In this document: positions 63,932 to 64,000 of the stretch, in pieces
Numbering within the stretch: the first letter of the stretch is position 1
Layout of the letters: each line of letters starts with the position of its first letter
From: Arsukibacterium sp. MJ3
Lineage (GTDB): Bacteria; Pseudomonadota; Gammaproteobacteria; Enterobacterales; Alteromonadaceae
Length of the DNA stretch: 64,000 bases
Direction of reading: 5' to 3'
NCBI RefSeq assembly: GCF_000987765.1
Contig: NZ_LAHP01000003.1
Span: 166,855 to 230,854, forward strand
Program-made: the position numbers and the translations under genes
The notes under the pieces: model-generated
The model's input: the letters and a program-made list of their open reading frames with translations, nothing else
Told to the model about the DNA's origin: nothing
Databases searched by the model: none

Positions 63932-64000
63932 ATAATAAATCCTTATTAATTATACATAGTTCACACTCTTAGCCAATATAGCAGAGCCGCTGTCAACTAA

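Overview
The window is a chromosomal segment of a gammaproteobacterium, most likely an aquatic alteromonad-type organism close to Rheinheimera/Arsukibacterium. That placement is inferred from the style of the TonB-dependent receptors, the DUF3192/DUF3301/YbaM-type small proteins and E. coli-like synteny; no 16S gene is present. Almost all of it is ordinary housekeeping sequence with short gaps. There is no prophage, CRISPR array, tRNA or intact insertion sequence.

Layout. 1-4.7 kb: two TonB-dependent receptors on the minus strand, the first broken by an internal deletion and cut by the window edge, with a SAM methyltransferase between them. 5.2-11.2 kb: dinG, a yfcA-type TauE/SafE gene, priC and a histone-deacetylase-like gene on plus; kynA facing them; then a ComFB-like gene coupled to ybaM. 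11.4-14.3 kb: a lone copper P-type ATPase that looks like a Bacteroidetes protein, followed by the SRP 4.5S RNA gene ffs. 14.4-19 kb: a DUF3014 protein, a patatin-like lipase, a diguanylate cyclase and tilS.

19-38.2 kb is one long minus-strand block of envelope, lipid and translation genes. In order of transcription it runs rpsB-tsf, pyrH-frr, uppS-cdsA-dxr-rseP-bamA-skp-lpxD-fabZ-lpxA, then after a terminator lpxB-rnhB-dnaE-accA, and after another terminator tilS. The gene order is the classic gammaproteobacterial one, cut here into blocks by recognisable hairpin terminators. 38.5-42.8 kb carries the divergent map-glnD-dapD group.

43-57 kb holds cysZ, a decayed MgtC/DUF4010 gene, and an expanded version of the E. 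coli yqcC-truC-yqcA / syd / queF / ppnN / xni neighbourhood. Inserted among these are small conserved proteins (DUF3301, Mpo1-like, GNAT, two DUF3192 proteins, a DUF2310 zinc-ribbon protein), a second diguanylate cyclase and a 561-residue HDOD-like protein that I cannot assign.

57-64 kb: an NAD-type isocitrate dehydrogenase, a VF530-type DNA-binding protein, a three-gene AttEFGH-like exporter operon (ATPase, fused permease, AttH/CrtC-like secreted protein) and a cytochrome b561 / PepSY lipoprotein pair.

Points most worth following up: two genes broken by internal deletions (receptor at 1-745, DUF4010 at 44113-44790), the foreign-looking copper ATPase, a DinG lacking one iron-sulfur cysteine, the ComFB-YbaM pair near two diguanylate cyclases, the AttEFGH-like operon and the orphan HDOD-like protein. 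I found no clear-cut new defence or mobile system.
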